Source of the DNA: Isoetes taiwanensis
Taxonomy: Eukaryota > Streptophyta > Lycopodiopsida > Isoetales > Isoetaceae
Length of the DNA stretch: 64,000 nt
NCBI GenBank assembly: GCA_021234155.1
Contig: JAJEKV010000004.1
Span: 25,087,662-25,151,661, forward strand
Direction of reading: 5' to 3'
Under the pieces are notes generated by a model. It saw only the letters and a program-made list of their open reading frames with translations, was not told the DNA's origin and did no database searches. A program made the position numbers and the translations under genes. Below, piece after piece: positions 1 to 12,729 of the stretch. How positions within the stretch are numbered: the stretch's first letter is position 1; each line of letters starts with the position of its first letter.

Positions 1-24
1 GGAGGGCTCAACTTGGTGGTAGTT

Positions 25-136
25 GCAATACTTCTTATTGCTGCCTAATTTAGTTGTGGCTTCCAAAAGCTACAGTATATGCAATACTTCTTATTGCTGC
101 CTAATTTAGTTGTGGCTTCCAAAAGCTACAGTATAT
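25..136. repeat. 56-bp tandem duplication
   Basis: Two near-identical 56-bp units lie head to tail (25-80 and 81-136), each starting GCAATACTTC and ending CAGTATAT. Neither unit has a recognisable coding role. Confidence 0.9.
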
Positions 137-550
137 GCCGTTGTGCACCTTCTTTGAAATGTGATGTATACTACAGATTGACTCCTCCACTTATTTTTTC
201 TGTTGATAATAGGCGAATTTAGCATCATTCCAACTGAGAGGTTGATTCTCATTTGTGTGTACCGACTTTGTGGGCATTCGGGGGTCCATTGACCTCATGG
301 GGTTATAACATGGTTGTTTGATCCTATCTGCATGCCTCTACAAGAAATATCTTACGAAATATGTTCCCATCCAATGGTCAAAAAACTTCTAAATACACCC
401 CAAAAAATAATACACCAAAATATTAACGTGCAAACATATTTATACTCTCCGTTGGACAAGGATGCTTAAAATGGCCCATTTTGCGATATACAATACTGGA
501 ATCATAACTGACATAGAGGAAAAATCACTACCCCACCACATAATAAAAGC
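137..550. other. AT-rich 3' flank of lipase gene
   Basis: No gene or element is recognised here. The part next to 551 lies downstream of the minus-strand lipase stop codon and should contain its 3' UTR. No poly(A) signal stands out enough to mark. Confidence 0.4.
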
Positions 551-3500
551 TTACATTTTATGCACATGCAATGCATTTACAATGCTTTCTTTGTAACGTA
601 TACAACTGTGATCTGACAATAGCGTCCTTGATAAAATTATGCGTCTAAATCTCGAGGATGGGTCATTTCCACGTACTACAATACATTGAAATCGTCTATC
701 CATAGATTCCTTCTTTTCACTCTCCAAATCTATGTTGCTACTCTCGTTGATGTCACGTTTTGACTCAGCTGCCCCAACATTAATGGGTTTCCGAATAACA
801 TGATACAATATGCCCGGTACAAATAGTCTTTTTACCTCAAGGATATCTTTAGAATTTTTGTTTTGTTCTGTAACTACTGTTCCATCCGCACTGGTATCCT
901 CACTAGCAGATGCTATCTTCAAACTGCCCACACGAAGTGCTTCGGAAATAAAAGCAAGCGGTTATGAATATAAGATGAACAATCTAAAAGACGGTAATTT
1001 AGCAAAGAAGCATACCTAATGTCAAGAGATTTACAGCTTGTTTTGCTTTACTACCATGTTCACCTTGTTGAGCTTTTGAATACGTTGATGTAATTCCATC
1101 TTTTGCTGCAAGTAGAGCAGCTTGGCCAAACTTTTGAGCTTGGCCATAAAAGAAGCCAGTTTGAAGCCCCAAAGCTGGTTCAACGTTTCTCAAAGCAGAA
1201 TATGTCGACTGAGCAAGCTCTATCATCCGTTTGCTTTTGCTTCCATCAGTTAACACATGGGACCTGCAGATTATAATTTAAGCACCAATTTGAACTGCAA
1301 GTTCAAAGGTTGAAAGAACCCACAACTCCTAGTTTTAGGCCAATATAGGCACGTAAATTAAAAGCGATTTCAGAAATAAGAAGGCACTGAAATCCGAAGG
1401 TTGTATGGTGTATGGAATCTTACCAGTCAGTTTTCAAAATTTCAGTTCTAAGATCTTCCAAGGCTGCTGGACTTAAACGAGAAATGACATCGTCCTGGAG
1501 ACATAAAAATTCTAATAAAATTCTGTATTCATTGAACTAGTAAATCGGGCAGCTATTTTATATAACATCTACTTAAAAAACAAAGAATCTTTCGATCCAG
1601 AAAGACCAGGTGAGACCCTCATAACTGGTTCAAAGCCAATAAATTTCTAACTTTTTTGGCTTAGGCAGCATCTAATACAGCATGTTCGAAGAAAAAAAGC
1701 CAGCAACGCAACAGGCATCACTTTCAAATTAGCGGCTCATAAGTTGTACTAGAAAGGCGGATATTATCCAGTGAAAAGCCCATGGATCCGAACAGTTGTT
1801 AAAACCCAGCATTCTTTACTTACCTTGATCAGCATTTTGACGAGAGCTAAGCTAGCCAAGGATTCTCCTCTGGCATTGTGTGTCTCCGAAGTGATATGAC
1901 TTATGCAAATATGCACTGCTTGGAAGGCTAGTTCAAGCAGCAAGAGGGTTATGCTTTGAAGTCAGCAAGCACTAAATCGCGACGCACTGAAGGTTTACGT
2001 CTCAGCATTCTAAAAACGAGAGATATTTAAAGCCTTTCTAATTGAGCTCGTTTGCCACTGCATAAATCAACTCCCCGAATTTGTAATCCATATAAAGCTG
2101 CAAGCATATCAAATAAACTCAGTTGTATAAGCATCCTGATTGTTTTTCTAACTGGTCACGGGAACATATACTGATCCTGGTTTAGCCTGCATGCTCTAGT
2201 TTAAAGAGAGCACCTGGAAAATCCACTTACAAGTATGTATATACTCTTTGCTTTGCAAAGTGCTTCTAGAGTAGTCAAGTGTCTATAAAGGCCTTTGGGA
2301 AGACAATGAAATTAGGACCACATCATCGGCCTAGAGCAAGATTGGTGTGCATTCATGAGCAAGCAGGTACCTCTCTCCTCCAAAAGGCCTGAACAAAGTT
2401 TTCCAATTCGTCGTTATAAGGCCAAATGGTGTAGGGGAGAGAGGACATGGTTATACAGTTCCTCAGACCACTGCATAAATTTTTAGTCAGCATTGCCCAG
2501 ATCAGCTCTTATGCATCCGGGCTTTCTTTCGGCAACCTGGTTAGTAACAGTAAGTTCTAAGAATACTACTTTATTTAGATAAAGACTGGTCTAGTACCTG
2601 CAGGACAACATTATGGATGAAAGATGCTTGTTCTGCAATCCTTTTATCTACACATGGTGGACAACCATAACCCCAACATGTTATTCGTGAAGCAGGAATT
2701 CCTAGTCTTGTCATTGAACTACTAGTCCCTGCATCCGGAACCTCACGCAGAAGCATGCTAAGCAATGCAGCCGTCCCTCCTCCAAGGGAGTGCCCAACAA
2801 TTACAAGTCCATAACCCTGCAGAAGATTGAAAAGAAACATTTGGGTAAAGGGAACAATGGAAACTGCAGGATGACTAATTGATCAAAGCATGTGCTTTTA
2901 AAGCACGTAACATTCATTCCAGACGCGTTAGATAACCATTTTCATTAACATGACCTAGCCCCTCTTAGCACAAACTACCATCATGCATGTTCCATTCCAC
3001 TAAATATGGCATTTTATTACATAACATTTCCCAAGAATGTTAGAGCTGTAGGACCTGTTAGCACAAAATATGAGACATCTAAAACCTCATCTTTTCCCTT
3101 TTTTTTCTGAGCAAACATACGTCATTTTCACAATATACCTATTGCAACCACACAGATCTATCACTTTTGCAAAACCATTGGCAAAATCATGTTGCCTTAT
3201 ATTTAGCTTACCTCATTTGTTGCAAGCAACTTTTGCAATTCATGTAGTTCATTATCCATCAGCCACCTTGCGGCCGCCAACATTCCAGAATGCGCATAAC
3301 TGAAAATGAATAATGGATCTTATTTGGCATCAAAGTTAAGTAAACCTCAAGCAAATAAATGCCCAAGAACCTTACACAAAGTCACTCACAGAGACTAAAG
3401 AGATAACGGCAGAAGGTCGATAATGGATAATGAGAAGATAACCTTTGATTCAATTATACATCAACACTCAAGAGGGAGGTATGCTAGCCATTAGACATCC

Positions 3501-5995
3501 TATTCTTTTGCATAGCTCTGTTTTCTTACAAGAATAGAATCAAAACCTCCCTTTCAAAAAAAAATATTGTTCAATGTACTACTTCAGCAGCTCAATGCAA
3601 TGCAGCAACTTGGTTTTTATCTTTTGGGATTCGTAAGAGAAAATTTGGATACACTGAACGTGAAAGGAACCTAACTTATGTTGTTCTGTGGCAGTTTTAT
3701 CTTTGAATCCCATCATGCAGAATGGTATAAGATAGTGTTGATTTCATCATCAAAAAGGCAGCAGAGATGCTGGCACAGGATCCACTGTTCAGAAAAGTTT
3801 GGTATGTAACATAACATGAAAAGTTTTATATCAGAAACAACAAAAATAATTCAGGAGCTATTTCTACCATCTCTATTGGAGCAACTCAGAAGATTTAAAC
3901 TTTTCAAATCAAGACTGATCCAGTCCATCATACCCTTTTTATAATTCTGTTATTGTGACTTGCTCTTTCTATTTCCTTCTCATGTAAAATAAAACTTCTA
4001 AGGTCTTAACTTTTGTAAGGAAATATGTTCCACCTTCAATGCCCAAGACTCACATAAAAACTGCATAATGATTCGATACAATGAGTATCAAAAGAATGAC
4101 CCTGTTCTTTGTTTTTCTCAATATTAAGAAATCCTATATCCACTTTTCTCTATGTTATAAAAATCCATATCCACTTTCTAGCATTAATCATTTTAACTCC
4201 ATGTAATCTTTATGCCCTCCTTGAAGCATAAGAATCTTCCAGACATTATAGACATTTCACAAATCTTGCCATCCATGTTGTTCTTTCGACTATTGCATAT
4301 GCTCTTATTATTTCTATACGCATTGGTTATCACGTTTGAGCATGAAAGTCCAACAGACAATAATTCACGCCATATATAGTAGCAATTTGGTATAGATGAA
4401 CAACTATCAACTTTTCTAGTTGGTGATTGAAACTGTCATTAGCCTCAATTGCCACCACATATGTATCTACTCCATGATACCAAGCTCTTTTCAATCTGCA
4501 CCCTCTAGTTATATGACTACAAGAGGATTCGGTTTGTATATCATATAGTAATATAACAAACAACTTAGATTTGACTAATTACCCGCTCTCAAACTGCTCA
4601 CTGTGAGGATTCAAATCCGTCAAGATATCTCTGGTGCTGAGCGTACCACGTATACTCAACACTATGCAATGCTTGATATCATCAATTGCAATATAAAAGG
4701 AAGGCTTCAAGACCTCAGATATACTGTAATGCTTCACAATATGTTCATCGGGCACCTAAAGACAGCAAAACAACATCAAAGTGTGTGCTTCTATAGATAT
4801 AGCGAAAAAGAAATCCAAAGCGGATGCACAATATGTAAATAATTACAACTAAGTTGGTTACAGCATATTTCGGACTCTCTTAAATTGTGGAGCGAAGAAA
4901 AGAAGTTTGCAATGGGACATCACATGATGGGAACCAGCCTTTACACATGTCCAAGCAAAAGTTTGTCAGAAATCCTAAGATATAGTATGTCCCACGGCAC
5001 CAAAAAATGTGACCAAAACAATTTATTATGAACTTATTACGACTACCAAGTTGCCCATGATACTAAATAAATGCAACAAAACACCTCTCAAACCTGTAAA
5101 GCTACTGCAACCCCATGTTTGTCCTCCTCATAGGCAGCAAAAGCCCAGTTAAACCAGTGTAGAATTTCCCTAAGTTCTTCCCTGAAAGTAAAATACAGTT
5201 TCCATAACCTATGAATTGACTTGGCATACTATTAGGTATGATATGATTATTAGAACCTCAAGCCTCGTTAAATTCAAAATGCTAACGTGCAATAGGCTTA
5301 AATCCACTGATTGCCAACAACTCAAGACTGGTAAAACATAGATGCTTACATAGAATATACTTGAGTTCCACTGATTGTATCAGCATCTCTCTCCATGGCA
5401 TGCCGAACTGACAACTTATACAGTCCCAGAGTAAGGTCAGAGACGCTCCAACGACTCATCCCAGCAATACTATTACTTAGACTAGCTGCAATAGCAGAAA
5501 AGGTAGTCTCTAATGTTGAAGGAACATCATCACTCGTCCCAGCTTCACGAGACAATCTATCTGCAGAGTTTTCTCCTGAACAGTATGCCAAAACAAAATA
5601 GTTTTAGTATTTAATTAAGACTTGCAGACGAAAGCTTGATAAATATCCCTTTGTTATCCACAATCTAGCTGTGCGGGACATACATAAGTTCCAACACTTA
5701 ACAGTTCCAGATCCAAGTGTCAACGCTAAATAGCTCAGTTTTCATAATTCTAGCACTGACGCTGATAAGAATTTCTCTAATTAAACATGTTTGCATGCAG
5801 TAAAGGTTTTATAACAGATCAAAGGTGTAGATACAGTAGTAATACTACAGTAGATACCTGGTGCGTCCTTTGTTGAATCAAAATTTTGGGAACCAGATAT
5901 CTGATTTTCATTTGAAGGATGCATAATCCGGGCCCATTGCTCGGCTGGTAAATCAGGTGGCTGTGTCATCTCCTGAATCCGTTGACGGATGAACC
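551..5995 (-). CDS. Class-3 lipase (sn1-specific diacylglycerol lipase-like), 5' end missing
   Basis: A multi-exon lipase of the Lipase3_N plus Lipase_3 type, expected to hydrolyse mono- or diacylglycerols. Exons supported by splice sites and reading frame are 5858-5995, 5351-5575, 5094-5181, 4583-4755, 3212-3299, 2598-2816, 1424-1494, 1016-1263 and 551-923. In order they show a WFNWAFAAYEEDKHG segment, an SIRGT strand, HSGMLAAARW, the nucleophile elbow GHSLGGG (catalytic Ser), and DDVISRLSP with the likely catalytic Asp. The final exon contains an RRIILSRTLLSDH segment that matches the C-terminal end of plant members. The flanking splice sites are canonical GT-AG and no frameshift was found, so the gene looks functional. 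The exon at 5858-5995 begins at an acceptor, so at least one upstream exon with the start codon is missing. I could not find it before the repeats that begin near 6.0 kb. Confidence 0.85.
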
Positions 5996-7282
5996 CTAAT
6001 GAGTATGGCCACATCAAAAACACTTTTTAATGGTTGTCCGAACCTGTTTAATGTGTGGGGTGAATATTCCAGAACATTCCGCCTGGAGAAAATGAGAATT
6101 CTAGGGGGTGTTTCGACCTACGTGGTCCTTGAATGGGCGACCGGATTTTTACTTGTTGATTGACGAAGTTCACATGTTGAGGGAATATAGAGAGAATATA
6201 GGTCCTTCTGTTTGGAAGTGGTCGGAACGCCATCCACGAAGGGAGGGGTCCCGTGATCGACAATAGCTGGGAGCGGGTCCTTTGGAGTGGCAGAATGGCA
6301 GACCAGACCTCATTCCCTACAACATGGAAGTTCGAGAGATGTTTTGAGTTTGAGATAAAGGCATTTTATATTGTTCTTGCAAATCTTAAAGATTTTGCAA
6401 CTTATGGCACATATTCGGCACAATTTAGGGCACAAATTGAAGATGTCTTCTGTTCATGGTACAAATCTGGCATAGGTTTGAAGATTTGACAAAGTTTAGG
6501 GCATAGATTGAAGATTTCTTCTGTTTAGGGCACAGATTTGGCATAGTTTCAGGCACAGGTTTGGAAGTCTAGTAAGCCTTAAGACACTCTCCACCCCTTG
6601 TTACTTGCTAAATGCTTGTTTTTTATGGACTAAGCAGATATAGAGGGAAAACAATGATCGAAAGGGAATGCACGTCAATGTCAATCGAACTTCCATTTTG
6701 TACTTCGAGCAGACCCATTTTTTGTAGGTAGGTAGGTATCATGCAAGAACCACCCTAAACGCCATGTAGTGACACCATGCACAAGTTCTGTCGTAACTTT
6801 CTCCTCGAGTGTCAGAATCCAGTGATCTTTGGTGTATTGGAAAGCTGATTTCGAGGACTTTCTGAAATGCATTGTACCAGTTACTTTTGTGTCAATAGAC
6901 CTTCCGGATCTGCTGTTGTAATTTTTGGCCATTATGCCAATGCGAGCTTCTTCTTCTAGAGTGGCTCTGAAGTGTTGAATTTCCATCTTGCAATGCGGAA
7001 TGCTGCAAGTTATGCTGCATGCGGCGTTCCCTATATAAAGGTTATATGATATGATAATTTGCCTAAAGTACACTAAAATTTGACATAAAAGCTTCTAAGT
7101 TTTGGCTAAATTTTCCAAATTTTGGCAGTTACACTTTCTTGCAATTAGCTAAAGTCGGACGAAATGGAGGTGGGGCGTGAAATAGACTTGGTTAAAATTT
7201 TAAATTTTTTAGCCCAAAAAGGGCCATAGTTTAGCCATTTTTTTTCCAAATAAGGCCAAAATTTTGCTATTTTAGCCACATG
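5996..7282. other. Intergenic/repetitive, no gene recognised
   Basis: No conserved exon was found, although the 5' end of the lipase gene is expected in this direction. At 6410-6570 there are decayed short repeats related to TTTAGGGCACAGATTGAAGAT. The 130-residue minus-strand reading frame at 6681-7073 matches nothing I know and may be chance. Confidence 0.4.
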
Positions 7283-9650
7283 GCATCCACTCCCCCTATT
7301 CCTCCATCTTTGGTCTCACCACCTGCCTTACCTTGGAGAATAGTTGCCACTGTCAACAGAAACACAAGAGAGCGATTTGGTGACTGGATTAAGAAAGATC
7401 TGTCTTGAGCTGCTCGGATCTCTTGAGCTGCTCGGGCCATTATATCGAGGCATATTTGGATATTAGGAAGCTTAGGTACTAGTTGAAGGGCCATCTTCGT
7501 AGGATTGGTCTCCCTGCGTATTGCACCCTAAAACCTATGTGGAGTGATTACGTTTTATACCAACCTTATTCTCCCCCCTTCTCATCAGGTACGAGTAATG
7601 CTTTAAAGTTGCCTTGTTCATTTTCTCTTTTAGATCTTCCATCGGACTAGCTTATGATGGACTTTCTTATGAGCGTTGCTAACAATTTGGGTACTCACTT
7701 GGTTCAGTCTATTGTTGACGGTGCTAAGATATGTGTTTCTTTACCTTGTGGTCGAGCTCTTCCTAGTTTAATTATCATTAATAGTGGCCCTATGTTCTTG
7801 AAATTTGGTTTGCAACTACCAAATGGTCCTCAGCTTGCTGACTTGTTTTTCCAACTTGAACTCTTTGCAAATTTTCGTGCTAAGCGGGATCGTCCACATA
7901 CCTTCTTCCTCCTCTCCTCTCACTTCTGCTACTCCCAGACCTGTGCCTCCTCAATCCATGTCCTTTACAGATACAGCTTAAGAATGTTTATATGCCTTCT
8001 ATTTCTAATATGCAATCTGCACCTGTTTTTAGTGATGATGCTAGAACTAAGTTGCAAATGATTCAAGAGCAGCAGGAACGATGAGAAAGAGCTCCAGATG
8101 GGTAAACAAAAATTAATTTGAAGAATGTTACTCGTAATAAGTTTGCTCAATCTGCTTCTCAAGCGGCACATCCTTGTGAAGATGAACATGGAAGGGCACA
8201 ACAGGAAGGCCATCATTTCCTTATCAGATGCGGAGGCAACCTGTGGAAGGCCAGAGCAGAATCTGCACATAACATGGAGAGGATGGAGTAGAGCGGAGCC
8301 TTCCCTCTGCCAAATGCTGCATGACACAACGAAAAGGTGGAACATAGAGGAGGCTTCCCCTTGTCACTTACTTGCACACGATGGGTAGACATCTCAGATG
8401 CCAATGGGATGGATGTAGAGCACTCTCAACTGCCCATATGAATATTTTTCCTCGGAATGTTGGGAGAGTGGCTTATTCCCTATCTCTATGTATCTAAGTT
8501 TTCTATGAATCTATGTTGTCTTCAGAAGCACAAGTGTCATAAAGGTGATGTTTAAAAACTGGCTAACATCTTGGGACGTGATTACAATGTGCTTATAGCG
8601 GCAGCTTATGCCCAACATTTATCGAGGCTATTGTAATGGATGTAGCTGCTGATTTTCTTCAGTTACAGACAACTAATTTGTTGGATAATGCAGTATCAGA
8701 TCATTATATATAGGTTCTCTACTAGACAACCTCTCTATTGAAGAGCTACAAAAACTTACTTCAATCTCAATACTAAACACTTGAAGGATAGTGATTCTAT
8801 TGGAGGTTGTAAGGAATGTCTGATCTCATGAATTCTCTTGTATTGATGGTGTGGCTGGTGTTGCTGTCAAGTCCTTTGCAAAGAAATGGGGTCATGCGCA
8901 AGTGGTCCAGACTAGAGGCCAATTGTTCGAGGTTGTATCAAGAGTCACAAAGATGTGGTCTTTTGCCCATTCTTGTGCATTAGGGAGAAAGCAACCTTGA
9001 CATAGATTAAAGCCATTGAGACAACTCATGTGAATCAAGCCAGGATAAAGGCTAGACTGGAATAGTTTAGGTTTGGTGATCGATGCTCTCACTCTTTTTT
9101 TTGTTTGGGCTGCTAAGAGAAGGCGTATAATGGCCTCTATTAACTCCCTCATTTTGCCTGATGATTCAAAGATTTCTGAGCCGGTCCAATTGAAGCAATA
9201 TCTCCACGATATGTAATCTTTAGCCTTCTCAAAGGCACACTCTATAGTGTCAGCAGAGCAACATGCATACCTAGAATCAGACATCACCATCAATGCCTTA
9301 CATTCAGCTGCTTCTCTCTTAAATAAAGGCAAGTGCCCTGGTCTAGATGGTCACCCAGTGGAATGTTTTCAGGAATATTGGGATTAATTGGGTTGCGATC
9401 TTTACAATCTTTTTTGTGAGTTCCGTAGATCCAGAAGCTTAGTTAAGATTCTAAATACTAGCTACATCTCTTATTCCCAAGTGTAAGAAGCCGAAAACAA
9501 TATCCGACTGGCACCCTATCACATTATTGTCTTCTGTATATAAAACATTTGCTAAGGCCCTTGCAGACAAAGTACGTGATGTTTTGGCTACTTTAATCTC
9601 TCCTACTCAATCTGACTTCTTACCAAGGAGGTGCACTTGAAACAACCCGG
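7283..9650 (+). mobile_element. Degenerate L1-like LINE, copy 1 (ORF1 plus N-terminal reverse transcriptase)
   Basis: This is a broken non-LTR retrotransposon. The 7283-7400 stretch matches the ORF1 leader of LINE copy 2 (12.87-13.0 kb), including PALPWRIVAT and a basic WIKKDL tail. At 7636-7900 is the ORF1 core domain, with the pattern AKICVSLP followed by LPNGPQLADLF, homologous to the ORF1 at 50.3 kb. From about 9050 the linker to reverse transcriptase appears (FGDRCSHSFF, then GKCPGLDG), followed by the RT fingers: SLIPKCKKP, ITLLSSVYK, LADKV and ISPTQSDFLP. Homology stops near 9650, before the catalytic YADD motif. Many stops and frameshifts show that it is dead. Confidence 0.75.
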
Positions 9651-9964
9651 CTGCTGCTATGAGGGTGTATATTGGGATAGATTGAAAGGTCAGCACATAG
9701 GGTCTAGGCTATAGGATCAACGGATCTGACGACTGTAATAATCCAAGGTGCACCTCATTTAAAATATGTAGCATATAACAGGGGTTCCAAGGAGATTTGA
9801 TATGGATGTAAAATTGATAATCCCTAAAACCATAGACCATATCTCTAAAACAATTGAATGGGTTGTTATAAAAAATATAGACTCAACATAAAAAATAATA
9901 GACTCACTGGTTATATTGGTCAAAGTAGTCTTATTAGGATATTGAGTTATTTTGGTAGGGGTAC

Positions 9965-10315
9965 CTTAGGTAAACTCGTATTTTATATTTCAAAATTGTG
10001 TGCGCCCCCAATCATAAATGACCATAAGCGAAACGAGAGGTGCCTAGAGGTAGGTGCCCCCAATCATAAATGGCTGTAAGCAAAATGAGAGATGCCTAAA
10101 GGCCCCAATATACAGACATCGAGTTATGTTAAGGTTCGAGCCTTTATAATTCATATTCTAAAACCTTAGGCGAAGCCGTATAGAGATTCAATATTCCATT
10201 AACGTAGCCAAACTCGTATTTCATAGTTCAAAATCGTAGGCGCTCCCACCCAATCATAAATGACATAAGCATAATGAGAGGTGCCTAGAGGCCCCAACAT
10301 ACAGTCACTCATATC
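9965..10315. repeat. Decayed ~237-bp tandem repeat
   Basis: A unit beginning AAACTCGTATTT (9971 and 10207) recurs, followed by a CCCAATCATAAATG...GAGAGGTGCCTA segment. That second segment is present three times (near 10006, 10057 and 10250). Divergence between copies indicates age. Confidence 0.65.
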
Positions 10316-12000
10316 TAATGCATTTGTTTAATACCTTATTTGTTTGATAGAGTTTGTTTGAAGAGCCCTCCCACCGACACGTGGTAGGGCAAGTCCTTTC
10401 CCTTTATCCCATGGCCCGTGCTTTTGCCCCGGTAAGAAGCCAAAGACAGTGTACTCTAGCTATGGCTATGGCGATGTTACTTCTGCTTTGTTAAAATTCC
10501 TCAGACCACAGGGGTATTATTTTCATGTATCATTTAAATCCAAGGCCTTCCATCCCGATAAGCTCAAAAGTTCTTATAAGCAATTCAGAGTTGCTGCTAA
10601 AATCAATGTTGCCTCAGTTGCTAGAAAGATTAAAAAGCCGTCTTCTTATTATTTGCCCTTCTAGACCTTCCAAATGTTGTTAATCTGCTCATATTGGGGT
10701 TCTGAGATGGGTTTTTTCTGTCTAGATTGATCAAGCACTGAAGGTATTTGTCTTCAAAAAGGGTTCTAAGATGGGTTCTGAGATGGATGGAACTACAGTC
10801 CCAAACGAATCTCAGTGTCACCGACCGGAAGGCTGTTGTTTCTTCACCATGCCCCTGTACCTTTTAAAGAAAGAAATTTAGGCACGTATTGAATGGACAC
10901 GAATTTGGCCCCATGGAAAGGCCAACTCTACTTTTTCATTCTTCACTGCTGGAAGGTTTTTCGCCTCTACCTCATATCGCTACTCTCTTTTTATTCCATG
11001 CATCAGGGTCTATTCCATGCTTAAGTTCATGCACCTGCATTTTCGTGGTTGGTTCTAGTCTTGTTTATTTGCATGGAACAGTCTTGCATCTGGTGAATAA
11101 ATTATGTACCTCAGAGCAGAAGCTAAGCATGCCAACAAATTTTAAATAGTAAACTACCTGTTGTTTTGAATGAGAGGTAGCTGACATGAATAATATGATA
11201 GGATAAGGGTTTGCAGCAGGTTGGCTTCGTAATGCCAATGTGCTATTGAAACAAAGAAGAAGAAGCTTTTGGTCGTGATTCTCGTACAGATAAGTTCTGT
11301 CACGTTCCTTTACATGGCCTTTCTGATAAAGAGGCAAATTGTGGGATCCAGATAATGTATCCTTCCATTATATGGAGTTTTATTCTCTGCAAGCAGAAGT
11401 TTGACTTGGAAACGTTTTCGATCTTCGACAATCATGACGAAAGTGATTGTTGTTGCTTCAAGGATTAATATAAAAATATTTGTGTACTCTGTTATTCATG
11501 TCTGGCCGAAAAAAAGCATGCAACATTTTATTTTCCGTTTTGAATTTCTTGGTGGAGTTGTTGGCTATCTGTATTATGTTGGAGCTTCTAGACAGTAACT
11601 TCTTCAATGTATCTAAATTCAAATCTAACCCCCTCTCAACGCAATATATAGGAGTGTGCTGAAATTCATTATAAGGTTATATATAAAGGTCAATTCTTTC
11701 TGTTAATGTGTGCCTGCGAATTAATTCCTTTGGATGAAATGCTTATAAAAGCATTCTAATTCTGATGTGCTCCATGTTTTGCAAATGGCCACAAGTCAAT
11801 ACGCATTTGTGACGTCCTTAGACTGAGATAATTTAATGGGTTGTTTGCAAAGGAGTCCTTGTGGATCTACCAAGCTACCTTCGTGCGGGTGCTAGGCACT
11901 ACATTCAAGGTCTATTGAGAAAATATAAAGCTTTTTACGAAAATATCCTAGCAAATACACTAGAATAAGATAGCGAAACATGTAAAAGTCTTGTGACAAG
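10316..12000. other. Intergenic, no recognised gene
   Basis: Only short open frames are present, for example 71 codons at 10449-10664 and 86 codons at 10889-11149. Their predicted proteins lack family motifs. AT content and absence of splice-consistent exons suggest non-coding or highly decayed sequence. Confidence 0.35.
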
Positions 12001-12018
12001 AAAGTTCTATAACAAGAA

Positions 12019-12282
12019 ATGCAAGACCGTTTGAACACGACCCGGGTGATAGATTCTGATGTCTTATTGTTATCTTTAAGGATTGAGACATTTAAGGATT
12101 ATTTTTGTAATGGTTTGAATACCATTCAAGCAAGCATAACAACAATGAAGCAATCTACAAGGGCAATAGAATTAGGTTTGGAAAATGAGGAGTTTGGTTC
12201 GGAACAACAAAGTTCTGTAGAAAAAATAGATTTGGTTCAAAATATTGCGGAAAGCATGCACCAAGCTCGTGAAGAGCTATGA
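12019..12282 (+). CDS. Small uncharacterised ORF (87 codons)
   Basis: An open frame with an ATG start and a charged, mostly helical composition (ENEEFGSEQQSSVEK, then a REEL C-terminus). It might be an exon or remnant of a coiled-coil protein. I recognise no family, and no flanking splice site or promoter supports a gene. It may be chance. Confidence 0.2.
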   Translation: MQDRLNTTRVIDSDVLLLSLRIETFKDYFCNGLNTIQASITTMKQSTRAIELGLENEEFGSEQQSSVEKIDLVQNIAESMHQAREEL

Positions 12283-12729
12283 AGAAGCATTTGACAGATA
12301 TCATAAATACTTATGTTGCTTTTTAATTTTCATTTCTTAAACAGTTTATTTGGCACAAAGCCCAAAACATGAATTCAATAATGTACTTAGTGAACAAAAG
12401 CATAAAACTCAATCCAAAACAAAAAGTACATACACTTCTTGCATAATTCACAACCCCTGAAGCATGTGATAAAAAGTGGCATGTACCTTATGCCCAGATC
12501 ATCAAAAAAGCGTGAAATGAGAATATGGTCCCATTTTCTTCAGTTTGTTTACTAGTTACTCCTTTTGAACAATTAATTCGCAAAAGCATGACACTCTCGA
12601 TCTTGATAAGCATAAATCCGTATAGCCTAGCAACGCATTTAGCAAGTCATTAAATTGAAGGGACGCATGTGGCTCAACATCTTCAAAGCCCTGTAAAAAG
12701 TCAAACTAGAAATTCTCAAAGTTGAATTT

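Noticed and set aside
1801-1880. Possible extra lipase exon with GT-AG-like borders
   Set aside because: The exons at 2598-2816 and 1424-1494 already join directly (HNVVLQ|DDVISRLSP) as in the family; an insert here would break the catalytic Asp strand.
4330-4563. Minus-strand 77-codon frame beside lipase exon 4583-4755
   Set aside because: It begins past the GT donor at 4581-4582 and lies in the intron; conservation stops at the donor.
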